64,000 nucleotides of DNA from Intrasporangium oryzae NRRL B-24470 (GCF_000576595.1 NZ_AWSA01000001.1:1-64000); one strand, 5' to 3'; counted from the stretch's first letter, positions 17,747 to 26,590 are shown. Program-made: numbers and translations. The notes: generated from the sequence alone by a model not told the origin.

Positions 17747-19068
17747 GTACGTCGGGCGAGCCGAGGCGTATGCCGCTGGGCGGGGTCGGCAGGGCCGTGC
17801 AGTCCGCGATCTACCGGGCTGGGGCGTTCGGGCACCGCCCGAAGGTGCCGACCGACGGCACGCGCCTCGAGGCAGAGGCCCGCAAGGTCATGTCGCGCAG
17901 GGGTTTCGCCTATGTCGCCGGGTCCGCCGGGTCCGAGGCCTCCGCGCGCGCCAACGCTTCGGCGTTCGACCGCTGGAGCGTCGTGCCCCGGATGCTCGTC
18001 GACACGACGGAGCGCGGCCTGTCCGTCGAGCTCTTCGGCCGGCGCCACGCGAGCCCGCTCCTCGTCGCCCCGATCGGAGTCCTGTCGATGGCGCACCCCG
18101 ACGCCGACCTCGCCGTCGCCAGGGCGGCGCGCGAGCAGGGCGTGACCCCGATCCTCAGCACTCAGGCGTCGGTGCCGATGGAGGACGTGGCGCGCGAGCT
18201 CGCCGGGTCGGGCCACTGGTACCAGCTCTACTGGAGCAGCGACGACGAGCTCGTCGAGAGCCTGGTCTCCCGGGCCGAGGCATGCGGGAGCGACGCGCTC
18301 GTCGTCACGCTCGACACGGCATACCTCGGCTGGCGCCCCCGGGACCTCGACCTCGGGCACCTGCCGTTCGCCCGCGGCGAGGGCATCGCGCAGTACACCT
18401 CCGACCCCGTGTTCCGCAGGCTCGTGGCCGAGCGCGTCGCGACGGCGACGCCCCAGGCTCGACCGCGGCCGACCCCGGCCGCCGTCAGGACGCTCGTCTC
18501 GATGAGCCGCAACCACCCGGGCGACACGCGCCACAACCTCACCGCGCCCGAGCCACGGGTCGCGGTCGAGACCTTCCTCGACGTGTTCTCGCGGCCGTCG
18601 CTGACGTGGGAGGACCTGACGCGGCTGCGTCAGCTGACCCGGCTGCCCATCGTGCTCAAGGGGATCCTTCACCCCGAGGACGCCCGCCGCGCAGTCGATT
18701 CCGGCGTCGACGGCATTTACGTCTCCAACCACGGCGGCCGCCAGGTCGACCGGTCGGTCGCGGCGCTCGACGCGCTGCCGGGCGTCGTCGACGCGGTCCG
18801 GGCGACGGGTTCCGACATGCCCGTCATCTTCGACAGTGGGATCCGTTGCGGCGCAGACGTCTTCGTCGCCCTGGCTCTCGGTGCGACGGCTGTTGCCATC
18901 GGCCGACCGCACGTCTACGGGCTCGCGCTCGGTGGCGCCGACGGCGTCTCGGAGGTCCTGCGCAACCTGGTCGCCGAGCTCGACCTGCAGCTCGCGCTGA
19001 CCGGCTGCACGTCCGTCGCCGACGTCACGCGCGAACGCCTCCGGACCGCCACCTCGCCCCTGCCCTGA
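17743..19068 (+). CDS. FMN-dependent alpha-hydroxyacid oxidase (lactate 2-monooxygenase-like)
   Basis: A 441-residue TIM-barrel flavoenzyme. LILST-type FMN strands (TPILSTQASVPMEDVA), the active-site block GIYVSNHGGRQVDRS and FDSGIRCGADVFVALALGA, then the phosphate-binding GRPHVYGLALGG, are all present. The length exceeds the ~380 residues of LldD and fits lactate 2-monooxygenase-type members, which release acetate, CO2 and water from lactate. Substrate choice is inference. The start overlaps the previous stop; MPLGG 27 nt downstream is an alternative start. Confidence 0.85.
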   Translation: MSTSGEPRRMPLGGVGRAVQSAIYRAGAFGHRPKVPTDGTRLEAEARKVMSRRGFAYVAGSAGSEASARANASAFDRWSVVPRMLVDTTERGLSVELFGRRHASPLLVAPIGVLSMAHPDADLAVARAAREQGVTPILSTQASVPMEDVARELAGSGHWYQLYWSSDDELVESLVSRAEACGSDALVVTLDTAYLGWRPRDLDLGHLPFARGEGIAQYTSDPVFRRLVAERVATATPQARPRPTPAAVRTLVSMSRNHPGDTRHNLTAPEPRVAVETFLDVFSRPSLTWEDLTRLRQLTRLPIVLKGILHPEDARRAVDSGVDGIYVSNHGGRQVDRSVAALDALPGVVDAVRATGSDMPVIFDSGIRCGADVFVALALGATAVAIGRPHVYGLALGGADGVSEVLRNLVAELDLQLALTGCTSVADVTRERLRTATSPLP

Positions 19069-19140
19069 GCCAGCCCCACCGCAGCCCGCCGCCGCGCACG
19101 GGTCCCAGCGAACGGAACCGGCTCGACGGCATACGTCCTC

Positions 19141-19911
19141 GTGGACAAGGATCGAGCCATGCCAGCGCTCGACCACCTCGTCAAGGACGAGTACCCCAAG
19201 TCGGCGAAGTACGACGCCATGTGGCTCGTCGACCTCGACATGGGCCCGCACCCGCTCTGGCTCCTCGAGGACCTCGCCGCCGACCTCGAGCTCCGACCCG
19301 GCATGCGCGTGCTCGACCTCGGGTCGGGGCTCGGCGCGACGTCGGTCTTCCTCGCCAAGGAGTACGGCGTCCGCGTCATCGCCGCCGACCTCTGGGTCGA
19401 CCCGAGCGAGGCCGCCGAGGTCTTCCGGAAGGAGGGCGTCGACGACCGGATCCTGCCGATGCGGGTGGACGCGCACGCGCTGCCGTTCGGCAAGGGGACC
19501 TTCGACGCGATCGTCAGCATCGATGCGTGGGAGTACTTCGGGACGGGCGACCACTACCCGCCCTACCTCGCGAAGTACCTCAAGCCCGGTGGTCAGCTCG
19601 GGGTCGCCACCCCGGCCCTGACGACCGAGGTCCGCGAGCTCGGCGAGATCCCCGACCACATCGACCGGGTCGTCGGCGCGGAGACCGCAGCGTGGCACAC
19701 CGCAGAGTGGCTGCGCAGCCAGTGGGAGTTCAGCCGCGCCTTCGAGGCGGTCACCGCGCGGACCCAGCCGGAGGGGTGCGCCAACTGGCTCCTCTGGGAG
19801 CGCGCGGTCATGGAGCTCAAGGGGACGATGACCTCGCCGGTCCAGGGGATGCTCGAAGCCGACGGGGGCGCCTTCATCACGTTCGCCCTGCTGACCGGGA
19901 CCGTCGCATGA
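19141..19911 (+). CDS. Class I SAM-dependent methyltransferase
   Basis: A 256-residue methyltransferase. Motif I is VLDLGSGLGATSVFLA, motif II follows VRVIAADLWVD, and the post-I region FDAIVSIDAWEYFG resembles small-molecule methyltransferases of the UbiE/cyclopropane type. Start is GTG 19141; ATG 19159 is an alternative. The stop overlaps the start of the deaminase gene as ATGA, so the two are coupled. The methyl acceptor is not predictable. Confidence 0.85.
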   Translation: MDKDRAMPALDHLVKDEYPKSAKYDAMWLVDLDMGPHPLWLLEDLAADLELRPGMRVLDLGSGLGATSVFLAKEYGVRVIAADLWVDPSEAAEVFRKEGVDDRILPMRVDAHALPFGKGTFDAIVSIDAWEYFGTGDHYPPYLAKYLKPGGQLGVATPALTTEVRELGEIPDHIDRVVGAETAAWHTAEWLRSQWEFSRAFEAVTARTQPEGCANWLLWERAVMELKGTMTSPVQGMLEADGGAFITFALLTGTVA

Positions 19912-20393
19912 GTGTCGACCAACGCGACCTCGCCCACCTGAGGCGTGCCGTCGAGCTGGCCCGGCAGGCTCTCGAGTCCGGCGACGAGCCGTTCGGCTCG
20001 CTGCTCGTCTCGTCGGACGGTGAGGTGCTCTTCGAGGACCACAACCACGTCATCGCCCTCGAGGAGACCCAACACCCCGAGTTCGCCATCGCGCGGTGGG
20101 CGGGCGCCCACCTCACTCCGGCCGAACGGGCCACCGCGACGGTCTACACGTCGGGCGAGCACTGCCCGATGTGCTCGGCCGCCCACGGCTGGGTCGGGCT
20201 CGGCCGGATCGTGTATGCCGTGAGCTCGGCTCAGCTGGGCGTGTGGCGGTCCGCGTGGGGCTCGGGTTCGTCGGCCGTCCGTGCCCTGCCGATCCGGGAG
20301 GTGGTGCCGGGGGCGGTCGTCGACGGGCCGGTACCTGAGCTCGAGGACGAGGTCAGGGCGCTGCACGAGCGGTTCGCCGCAGCGCAGCGCTGA
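19908..20393 (+). CDS. Nucleoside/cytidine-type deaminase
   Basis: A 161-residue zinc deaminase. The active site is visible as HPEFAI (HxE, with Glu as proton shuttle) and EHCPMC (the CxxC zinc pair). This is the guanine/tRNA-adenosine/cytosine deaminase fold (CMP/dCMP deaminase superfamily). The length and the motif HPE-PCxxC-type order fit guanine deaminase-like or general nucleoside deaminases. It overlaps the preceding methyltransferase gene by 4 nt. The real substrate is unknown. Confidence 0.85.
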   Translation: MSVDQRDLAHLRRAVELARQALESGDEPFGSLLVSSDGEVLFEDHNHVIALEETQHPEFAIARWAGAHLTPAERATATVYTSGEHCPMCSAAHGWVGLGRIVYAVSSAQLGVWRSAWGSGSSAVRALPIREVVPGAVVDGPVPELEDEVRALHERFAAAQR

Positions 20394-20441
20394 GCCGCCT
20401 CCCGGCCTTGCCGCGCTGTCAGGACCCCGCCGCACGACCAC

Positions 20442-20523
20442 AAAGCTCCACCCTGGCGGACCTGCAACGGCGATCCGGGCCGCACGACCACAACAACCCC
20501 GCCACGGCGGAGCTGTTGTGGTC
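20442..20523. repeat. Diverged copies of the CACAACAACTCCGCC repeat; second copy forms a hairpin terminator
   Basis: GACCACAAAGCTCCACC and GACCACAACAACCCCGCC are two relatives of the 51-bp repeat flanking the IS30 element. The second folds back (GACCACAACA at 20486 with TGTTGTGGTC ending at 20523, inner CCGCC/GGCGG) into a strong stem placed after the deaminase gene. It probably serves as its terminator. Confidence 0.75.
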
Positions 20524-20581
20524 CTGCCCGCCCGCGCCGGGGATCGTTGTCGTTCCCGCGACGGAGGTCGACAATGACGGG

Positions 20582-20884
20582 ATGGCCACTCGTGTCCTCG
20601 TGACGCTGTCCGGAGACTCCGACCCCGAGCGGGTCGTCCACGCGCTGCGCGACCTCGGGCCCGCGACGGTCCACGCGCCGGCCCCGGAGCTGCCCGGGGT
20701 CGCCGTGGCCGAGGTCGATGACGATGCCGTGGAGTCCTTCGTCCACGACGCCCGGTCCATCGAGGGTGTGTCCGTGGCGGAGGTCGACACCCTGAGCTCC
20801 ACGCAGCGCGCCGAGCCGCAGTCCTCTGGGCCCCGCTCGGCCGAGCCCTCGGACACCTCACCGGGCTGGAGCTCGACCTCGTAG
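20582..20884 (+). CDS. Small conserved-looking protein of unknown function
   Basis: A 100-residue protein starting MATRVLVTLSGDSDPERVV, with a compact N-terminal alpha/beta region (~1-65) and a Ser/Pro-rich disordered C-terminus. GACAAT lies 6 nt before ATG 20582, a possible leaderless -10. It converges on the LanC-like gene, with 4 bp between the two stops. I do not recognise a family. The N-terminal half resembles short inhibitor-like or ACT-like folds only in length; no function is proposed. Codon use looks normal. Confidence 0.55.
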   Translation: MATRVLVTLSGDSDPERVVHALRDLGPATVHAPAPELPGVAVAEVDDDAVESFVHDARSIEGVSVAEVDTLSSTQRAEPQSSGPRSAEPSDTSPGWSSTS

Positions 20885-20888
20885 GCGG

Positions 20889-22271
20889 TCACGCCTCCCG
20901 CTGCGCCGCAGGTCCCGTGAACGGGCCGAGGAAGGGGTCGGCCGCCGACGGCCCCACCGACAGGTCGTGGCAGCGAGCGAGGGTGAGAGCGACCCCACCG
21001 ATCCCGACGAGGAGGTTCGGGCTCCGCCCGCCACTGCGTATGCCGCAGAGCCAGGTCGGGTGCCCCGGTCGCCCGGCCCGCGTCAGCTGGGTCGCAAGCG
21101 CCCGGGCCGAGGCGACATGCTCGGCGGCCGCGGCGGGCCAGGCATCGGCGGCGACCAGGTGCATCTCGACGACGCCGGCCAGGCCGTGGCAGATGGACCC
21201 GTCGAACGGCTGCAGTCCTGTCGGGCGGTGGGCGGCACTGGCGGCCCGGGCCCGGCCGAACGCGACCTGCGCGGCGGCGGCCTCGCGGGAGCCCCGGTCC
21301 GTCGCGCTCAGGAGCGGTTCGCGCAGCGCGGCAGACACGCCCACGCCGGGCGCGCCGTGGCACCAGGCGAGACCCGGCACCGGTTCGGCAAGCCGGAGGT
21401 CCGGCCAGCCGCCCGCCCCTGCATCGTGGAGGGACTCCTCCCAGAGCATGGCCTCGGAGGCCAGCCCAGCGGCATACGTCGACGCGCTCGGCACGGACGC
21501 AGCGGCCGCTGTCAGCGCGAGCGCGATCCCGCTGCCGCCGTGGGCGAGGCCGACGACGCTCTGGTCCGAGCCGGCCATCGGCCACCGGCGGCCGATCGGC
21601 CCGTCGAGAGCGAGGGCGGCGATGCGGTCGACGAGGAGCGTCACGGCGTCCGCGCGGGCGCTCTCGTCCGGCCGGTCCAGCGGGGCGGACAGGACGCCGG
21701 CGAGGACGCCGGCGAGGCCGCCCATGAGGTCGGCGAACCGGGGCAGCTCGTCCGGGCGGTCGACGACGCGACGAACCGCGAGCCCTCCGAGGCGCCGCGA
21801 GGACCCAGCCAGGGCGGGGTCGCCGTGCGCTTCGGCCACGACAGCGGCGGCCCGGGCGATCCCGAGGGCGCCGCTCTCCCAGCCGATACCGCTCCCCGGA
21901 TGGACGTGCGACGAGAGGTCTGCGGCGGGGCCGCGCAAGGCGGCCGCCGCCGTCCGCACGGCGAGCCCGCCCCACTCCGGCGGGGCCCCGGGCAGGCGCG
22001 AGGCCGCCGAGAGGGCCACCGCGATCCCGGCCCTGCCCGTGAGCAGCCCGTCGTCGAGCGGGCCGTGGACGAGCATCGGCGGCGTGCTGAGGTCGGGCGC
22101 CGACCGCGGGTCGATGTCGTCGCCGGTCCAGCTCGGCTCCCCGAGCCCGTCCACCCGGGCGAGGGAGACGAGGCGGGCGGCGAGCGCTCTCGCCGTCCTC
22201 GCGAACTCGGTGTCCGGGCCGTCGACGAACGGCGGCACGGCGGGCAGGACGGGCGCGGGTGCCGAGGTCAT
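20889..22271 (-). CDS. LanC-like lanthionine cyclase
   Basis: A 460-residue LanC-fold protein. The GLAHGGSGIA block (~241-250) carries the catalytic His region. The zinc ligands are Cys304 in WCHGAPGVG and Cys361-His362 in CHGLAG, all present, so it should be catalytically competent. LanC enzymes add Cys thiols to dehydroalanine/dehydrobutyrine to form (methyl)lanthionine. Its ATG overlaps the stop of the HopA1-domain gene by 4 nt (ATGA). It is last in a four-gene operon and presumably acts on the product of the kinase and lyase encoded upstream. Confidence 0.88.
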   Translation of the reverse strand: MTSAPAPVLPAVPPFVDGPDTEFARTARALAARLVSLARVDGLGEPSWTGDDIDPRSAPDLSTPPMLVHGPLDDGLLTGRAGIAVALSAASRLPGAPPEWGGLAVRTAAAALRGPAADLSSHVHPGSGIGWESGALGIARAAAVVAEAHGDPALAGSSRRLGGLAVRRVVDRPDELPRFADLMGGLAGVLAGVLSAPLDRPDESARADAVTLLVDRIAALALDGPIGRRWPMAGSDQSVVGLAHGGSGIALALTAAAASVPSASTYAAGLASEAMLWEESLHDAGAGGWPDLRLAEPVPGLAWCHGAPGVGVSAALREPLLSATDRGSREAAAAQVAFGRARAASAAHRPTGLQPFDGSICHGLAGVVEMHLVAADAWPAAAAEHVASARALATQLTRAGRPGHPTWLCGIRSGGRSPNLLVGIGGVALTLARCHDLSVGPSAADPFLGPFTGPAAQREA

Positions 22272-23308
22272 GCCGCCACCTCCTCGGGCCGTTCGGCGCG
22301 GATCCCGACGTCGGCGAGCAGGGACACCCCGTCGCCGGCGACCAGACGCTCGGCGCGTGCGAGGTCTCCTCGGGCTGCGTCGAACGCCCGACCCACTGCC
22401 GACGCGATCTGGGCGCACCGGAGCTGGCCGTAGCTGATGCCCCCGCCCGGGTCCTGCGCCACCCCGACCCCCGGGTGCAGCCGTCGCGTGAGCGGCGGCT
22501 CGTCCGGGTTGAGCGCGCCCGAGACCTCGTCCAGCCAGCCGGGAAGAGCAGCCTGGAGCCGTCTCGCGTCTGCTCGCGGCGCATAGACGACGAGAGCGTC
22601 GCGCCGGTCGAAACCGCCCGCACGCGCCGGGCACTTGAGCGAGAGCGGGACCCCGGTGGTCGCGGCGAGGCGGACCGTGGCCGCGACGAGACGTGGGGCA
22701 TCGGCGGCGGCGACGTTCACGTACCAGCGGTCGAGCTCGAAGGAGGAGATCGGCTGCTCGCCGGTGTGGGCCCACCACCAGGCGCCATCGCGGTCGACCT
22801 CGCCGACCCCGGCGAGGAGGTCGACGAGGTCACCCGGGCGGGGCGGCATACCCGGACGGGACGAGCCGACGACGGCGTCGGCCGCGCGACGGACGAGCGT
22901 GCCCCGGGTGGAACCGGTCGTACGGGCCGCGACGAGCTGCGCCGCGTCGCTCGCGAGGACGAGGTATGCCGTCTCGACCGGCGTGACCGACCGGCGTGCC
23001 GTCTCGAGGAGTCCCCCGATGAGCGGGTCGGCGCCGAGCGCGACGCTCGCCTCGTCGGAGCCGCACCACCAGCGCGGGTAGAGCCACTCGGCCACCGGGT
23101 CGTCGATCCGCGCGTCGCGGGGCGTCTCCATGGCCCGGGCCCTGGCCCAGGGGTCGGCCCCCACGAGGCGCACCGCCTGCCCGAGCTGGGCCACGGACCT
23201 CGCGGCGGGGTCGGCCGGACGGATAGACCGCCTCGGTTCCTGCGGGTGAGGCGTGCGGCGGAGCGGACCGGAAGCCGCAGGCGTGCGGGAACGGGTCAGC
23301 GCAGACAC
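22268..23308 (-). CDS. HopA1-domain protein, predicted phospho-Ser/Thr lyase of a lanthionine synthetase
   Basis: A 346-residue protein resembling the T3SS-effector HopA1 domain family of actinobacteria. The C-terminal half has the family pattern around RRLHPGVGVAQDP and ISYGQLRCAQIASAVG, and WYVNV and PLSLKCP lie earlier. In class V lanthipeptide systems HopA1-type proteins (LxmY) act as the lyase that removes phosphate from pSer/pThr. The GTG start lies inside the end of the kinase gene (13-nt overlap) and the stop overlaps the LanC start. Family assignment is by remembered pattern; the lyase role follows from context. Confidence 0.72.
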   Translation of the reverse strand: MSALTRSRTPAASGPLRRTPHPQEPRRSIRPADPAARSVAQLGQAVRLVGADPWARARAMETPRDARIDDPVAEWLYPRWWCGSDEASVALGADPLIGGLLETARRSVTPVETAYLVLASDAAQLVAARTTGSTRGTLVRRAADAVVGSSRPGMPPRPGDLVDLLAGVGEVDRDGAWWWAHTGEQPISSFELDRWYVNVAAADAPRLVAATVRLAATTGVPLSLKCPARAGGFDRRDALVVYAPRADARRLQAALPGWLDEVSGALNPDEPPLTRRLHPGVGVAQDPGGGISYGQLRCAQIASAVGRAFDAARGDLARAERLVAGDGVSLLADVGIRAERPEEVAA

Positions 23309-24438
23309 GGGGCCACCTCCTCGGTGAGGGAGTCGAGGGACGAGAGGACGGAACGGGCGCGGTCCGTGAGCTGCCGGGGCGAGGCGGGCCGGTGGGCCCC
23401 GAGCGTGTCGACGACCTCGAGCCCGAGCTGGGCGATCCGCAGGGCAGCCGCCGTGACGGTCCGGCGTGCGAGGACGGGGACGATCTCGGGTCGCGGCCTG
23501 GCTCCGAGCGCGTAGCCGCGGAGCAGGGCGACCGCAGGGACGTCGGACGTGACGGTGAGGGCCGGCCCGGGCTGTCGGACGAGGTGCTCAGCGAGGAGGC
23601 AGCCGAGGTCCCACGCCGGGTCGCCGAGGCCGGCCATCTCCCAGTCGACGAGGACCGTGCGCCCGGAGGAGACGACGACGTTGTCCCACTTCATGTCGTG
23701 GTTGACGAGGCAACCGGCCACCGGGGCGGAGACGGTCCCTGCCGCTTCGGTGAGCAGGGGGTCGGCCCGCAGGAACGCGACGTGCTCGGCGACCGCCCCG
23801 GTCGCCGGGTACTCGGCCGTGAGGGCCGCGACGATGACCGGCGGACGGGCAGGCGGCAGGGGCAGCCCGGTCGTGCCGCGGTGCAGGGCACCGAGGGTCC
23901 GGCCGAGGGCCTCTGACGCCACGGCAAGAGCCTGCGTCGACAGCCCGCGCGACGACCCGGGGTGCACGAGCTCGGGCCAGCCCGCCTGCTCGGCGAGGGA
24001 ACCGATGGGTATGCCGCTCACCCCCTGCCCGCCTCCGCGCCGTCCCAGCCCGGTCGCGGCCGAGGACCGCGCATCGACGAGGACGAGCAGGTGCCGGTCC
24101 TCGTCGACGACGAGGGCCTCCGGGAGGACCTCGCGGACCGGCTCGCACCAGACCGCCAGCCGGTAGACGAGGAACTCGATCCCGAGGTCGAGGCCCCGCT
24201 CCGGGGCGCTCGACTTCACGACGAGCCGCCGACCGTCGGGCAGCGACACCGACCAGACGGGGTGGGCCCGCGACAGGTTCTCCACCCGGGCCGACGAGGT
24301 GGCGTCGGGATCGAGGAGCGCGAGGTCGGTCAGGGCCCGGACCGCCGGGTGGCCGGCGTCCCCCTGGGAGGACGCCGGCAGCCCCGGTGCCGGGCGGGTC
24401 GCGACGGACCCGCCCGGCATCGCGTGGACGAGAGTCAC
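23296..24438 (-). CDS. APH-fold phosphotransferase, predicted lanthionine-synthetase kinase
   Basis: A 380-residue aminoglycoside-phosphotransferase-fold kinase. A beta3-Lys candidate is in LVVKSS. The catalytic loop is VNHDMKWDNVVV (Brenner-type HDxxxxN) and the metal-binding DWEMAGLGDPAWDLG replaces the DFG. In class V lanthipeptide loci an APH-like kinase (LxmK) phosphorylates Ser/Thr of the precursor. I chose GTG 24438: its SD (AGGGG) overlaps the protease stop and the spacing is 7 nt; ATG 24468 inside the protease gene is an alternative. It overlaps the HopA1 gene, so the operon is tightly coupled. Confidence 0.82.
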   Translation of the reverse strand: MTLVHAMPGGSVATRPAPGLPASSQGDAGHPAVRALTDLALLDPDATSSARVENLSRAHPVWSVSLPDGRRLVVKSSAPERGLDLGIEFLVYRLAVWCEPVREVLPEALVVDEDRHLLVLVDARSSAATGLGRRGGGQGVSGIPIGSLAEQAGWPELVHPGSSRGLSTQALAVASEALGRTLGALHRGTTGLPLPPARPPVIVAALTAEYPATGAVAEHVAFLRADPLLTEAAGTVSAPVAGCLVNHDMKWDNVVVSSGRTVLVDWEMAGLGDPAWDLGCLLAEHLVRQPGPALTVTSDVPAVALLRGYALGARPRPEIVPVLARRTVTAAALRIAQLGLEVVDTLGAHRPASPRQLTDRARSVLSSLDSLTEEVAPCLR

Positions 24439-24442
24439 GAGC

Positions 24443-26590
24443 TCACCCCTGGAACGGGGACTGGCCATAGGGGTCGTAGCTGCCGCCGTAGCCGCCGCCG
24501 TAGCCGCCGAGGCCGCCCTCGAACCCACCTCCGGGCCCGCCCTGGACCGGCGTGGTTGGTCCGGTCGTCGTGATCGTCGTGATCGTCCACGGGTACGGGA
24601 TCGGCGGGCAGAACGGCTCGAACAGGGAGGGAACGGGCTGCGGGCACCTCCACCAGAAGGGCGACCTCGGAGTCACCTGGATGCACTGGAGGATCGGGCT
24701 GCGCAGCTTGATGAACGGACCCGGCTGGAAGACGATGTCGTCGTTCCCGCCACCTCCGGCCGTGCCTGCCATCTGCTCTGCCTGCGCCGAGCCGAGCTCC
24801 TGCTGCACCTGGGCGAGGGCAGCGGCATACCCGTCGGCGTAGCCCTGCTCGTAGGTGCCCTGGCCCTCGGAGGGACCCTCCTCGGGCTGCGGGGCCTGGC
24901 CCGCGCCGCCGAGGTAGCCGTAGGGGTCGTAGCCCGCGGCCGCGCCGCCTCCCGGCACGCCGGGCTGGCCGATCGTCGGCGTGACGGTCGTCGTTGCGGG
25001 AGTCGGCGTCACCGGCGTCGTCGGGGTGATCGTCGGCGGGCAGAACGGGGACGCGACCGGGCAGATCATGGTCCGCGGCGGGCAGATCTGGATCGGGGTC
25101 CGCAGCGGACCGCAGAACGGCGGGAACGTCAGCGGTGGCCGGCACGGCAGCACCGGCGTGCGGAGCCTCGTGACGATGGGTGACGCCTTGTTCACCGCGG
25201 CGGCCGCGTCGACGCAGCCCCAGCCGTACGAGTCGTTGGGCACGGGGTCGGCCGGAGCGTCACGGAGCGGGCGAGCCGTCGTCCGCAGGATGTCCGTCAC
25301 CTCGGCGACCGTCGCACTCGGCTTGACCGACCGGATCAGGGCCGCGACCCCGGCGACGTGCGGCGTCGCCATCGACGTCCCCGAGAGGGTGCCGTACCCG
25401 GCGGCGAGGTACGTGGACAGGACTCCGACACCGGGAGCGACGACGTCGATGTGCGGACCGGTCTGGGAGAAGGAGGCCCGGTGGTCGGCGCTGTCGATCG
25501 CCCCGACCGAGACGACGTCGGGGTAGGCCGCCGGGTATGACGGGTTCGACGTGCCGTCGTTGCCCATCGCGGCGACGACGACGACACCCTTGCCGATCGC
25601 GTACGCGATGGCGCTGCTCTCGACGGTGGTCGTGCCGGACGAGCCGAGGCTCATGTTGATGACCGAGGCGCCGTTGTCCGCGGCGTAGCGGACGGCGGCG
25701 GCGATGTCGGCCGACGAGCCGACGCCCCTGACCTGGCCGTCGGAGATCCGGACCATCCGGGTCAGGGCCTTGACGGGCATGATCTTGCACTGCCACGTCA
25801 CGCCGGCCACGCCGAGCGCGTTGTTCGACATCGCGGCGATCGTGCCCGCGACGTGTGAGCCGTGACCGACCTCGTCCTCGGGGATGGCGTCGCGGCCGGA
25901 GAAGTCGCCCTCGAAGCGGAAGCCCGCGGGCGGTGTGGGGTTCGTCCCGAGGTCGACCATGTCGTAGCCGGGCACGATGTTGCCGACGAGGTCCGGGTGG
26001 TCGAGGTCGATGCCGGTGTCGATGACACCGACGACCACCGTCGCCGACCCGGTGGTGCGGTCCCACGCGGCAGGTGCGTTGATCTTGGCGAGCCCCCACT
26101 CGGAGCCGTAGCTCGGGTCGTTGGGGATGACCGACGTCTCGCGGTAGCGGTTCGGCTCGGCGGACTCGACGCTGTCGAGGGCCTCGAGCGTCGCGACCGC
26201 GTCGGCGATGTCCGTGCCGACGTCGACACGCACCCGGAACGACCGCGCGAGAACCTGTTCCTCGGTCACCTCGAGACCGCGTGTGGCGGCCTCGGCCTCG
26301 GCTGCCCCGCCGGTCGGGGCGGGCAGCGCCAGCCGCGTGACGTCGTGGGCGCCGAGACGCGCGAGGACGGTGTCGAGGTCGTCGACACCGAGCGACCGGG
26401 CTCCGGACTCGACCGGCCCGGAGGGGTGGACGGGGACCGACGCGGTCATCGAGTCCGCGGCGGAGGGGACGAGGGTGAGGAGGAGCTCACCCGGTATGAC
26501 GGTGTCGGCCTCGCTCGTGAACACCGGTTCCCATGGAGAACTCGGCGACGTGGGCGTGCTCCGACCTGACGAACGACGCTTGGCTGGCAT
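24443..26590 (-). CDS. Subtilisin-like protease (S8) with a long Ser/Thr/Cys tail that may be a lanthionine substrate
   Basis: A 715-residue S8 peptidase. The catalytic triad is Asp191 (VIDTG), His243 (GHGSH) and Ser406 (GTSMATPH), with oxyanion Asn344. Residues ~30-150 look like an I9-type propeptide. No hydrophobic signal peptide is seen at the N-terminus. After the protease domain (~155-468) comes a ~250-residue Pro/Gly/Thr-rich tail with eight Cys (483, 493, 503, 510, 517, 636, 649, 661), each 3-6 residues after a Ser or Thr. Three copies of LR[ST]P[IV]xxC and three of PFC[PG]P are visible. The ATG has GGGAGG 5 nt upstream. It is the first gene of the lanthionine-enzyme operon; a role as maturase, substrate or both is inference. 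Confidence 0.88.
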   Translation of the reverse strand: MPAKRRSSGRSTPTSPSSPWEPVFTSEADTVIPGELLLTLVPSAADSMTASVPVHPSGPVESGARSLGVDDLDTVLARLGAHDVTRLALPAPTGGAAEAEAATRGLEVTEEQVLARSFRVRVDVGTDIADAVATLEALDSVESAEPNRYRETSVIPNDPSYGSEWGLAKINAPAAWDRTTGSATVVVGVIDTGIDLDHPDLVGNIVPGYDMVDLGTNPTPPAGFRFEGDFSGRDAIPEDEVGHGSHVAGTIAAMSNNALGVAGVTWQCKIMPVKALTRMVRISDGQVRGVGSSADIAAAVRYAADNGASVINMSLGSSGTTTVESSAIAYAIGKGVVVVAAMGNDGTSNPSYPAAYPDVVSVGAIDSADHRASFSQTGPHIDVVAPGVGVLSTYLAAGYGTLSGTSMATPHVAGVAALIRSVKPSATVAEVTDILRTTARPLRDAPADPVPNDSYGWGCVDAAAAVNKASPIVTRLRTPVLPCRPPLTFPPFCGPLRTPIQICPPRTMICPVASPFCPPTITPTTPVTPTPATTTVTPTIGQPGVPGGGAAAGYDPYGYLGGAGQAPQPEEGPSEGQGTYEQGYADGYAAALAQVQQELGSAQAEQMAGTAGGGGNDDIVFQPGPFIKLRSPILQCIQVTPRSPFWWRCPQPVPSLFEPFCPPIPYPWTITTITTTGPTTPVQGGPGGGFEGGLGGYGGGYGGSYDPYGQSPFQG

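Noticed and set aside
20582..20884. The 100-residue gene as the missing lanthipeptide precursor
   Set aside because: It contains no cysteine and lies on the opposite strand, so it cannot form lanthionine rings.
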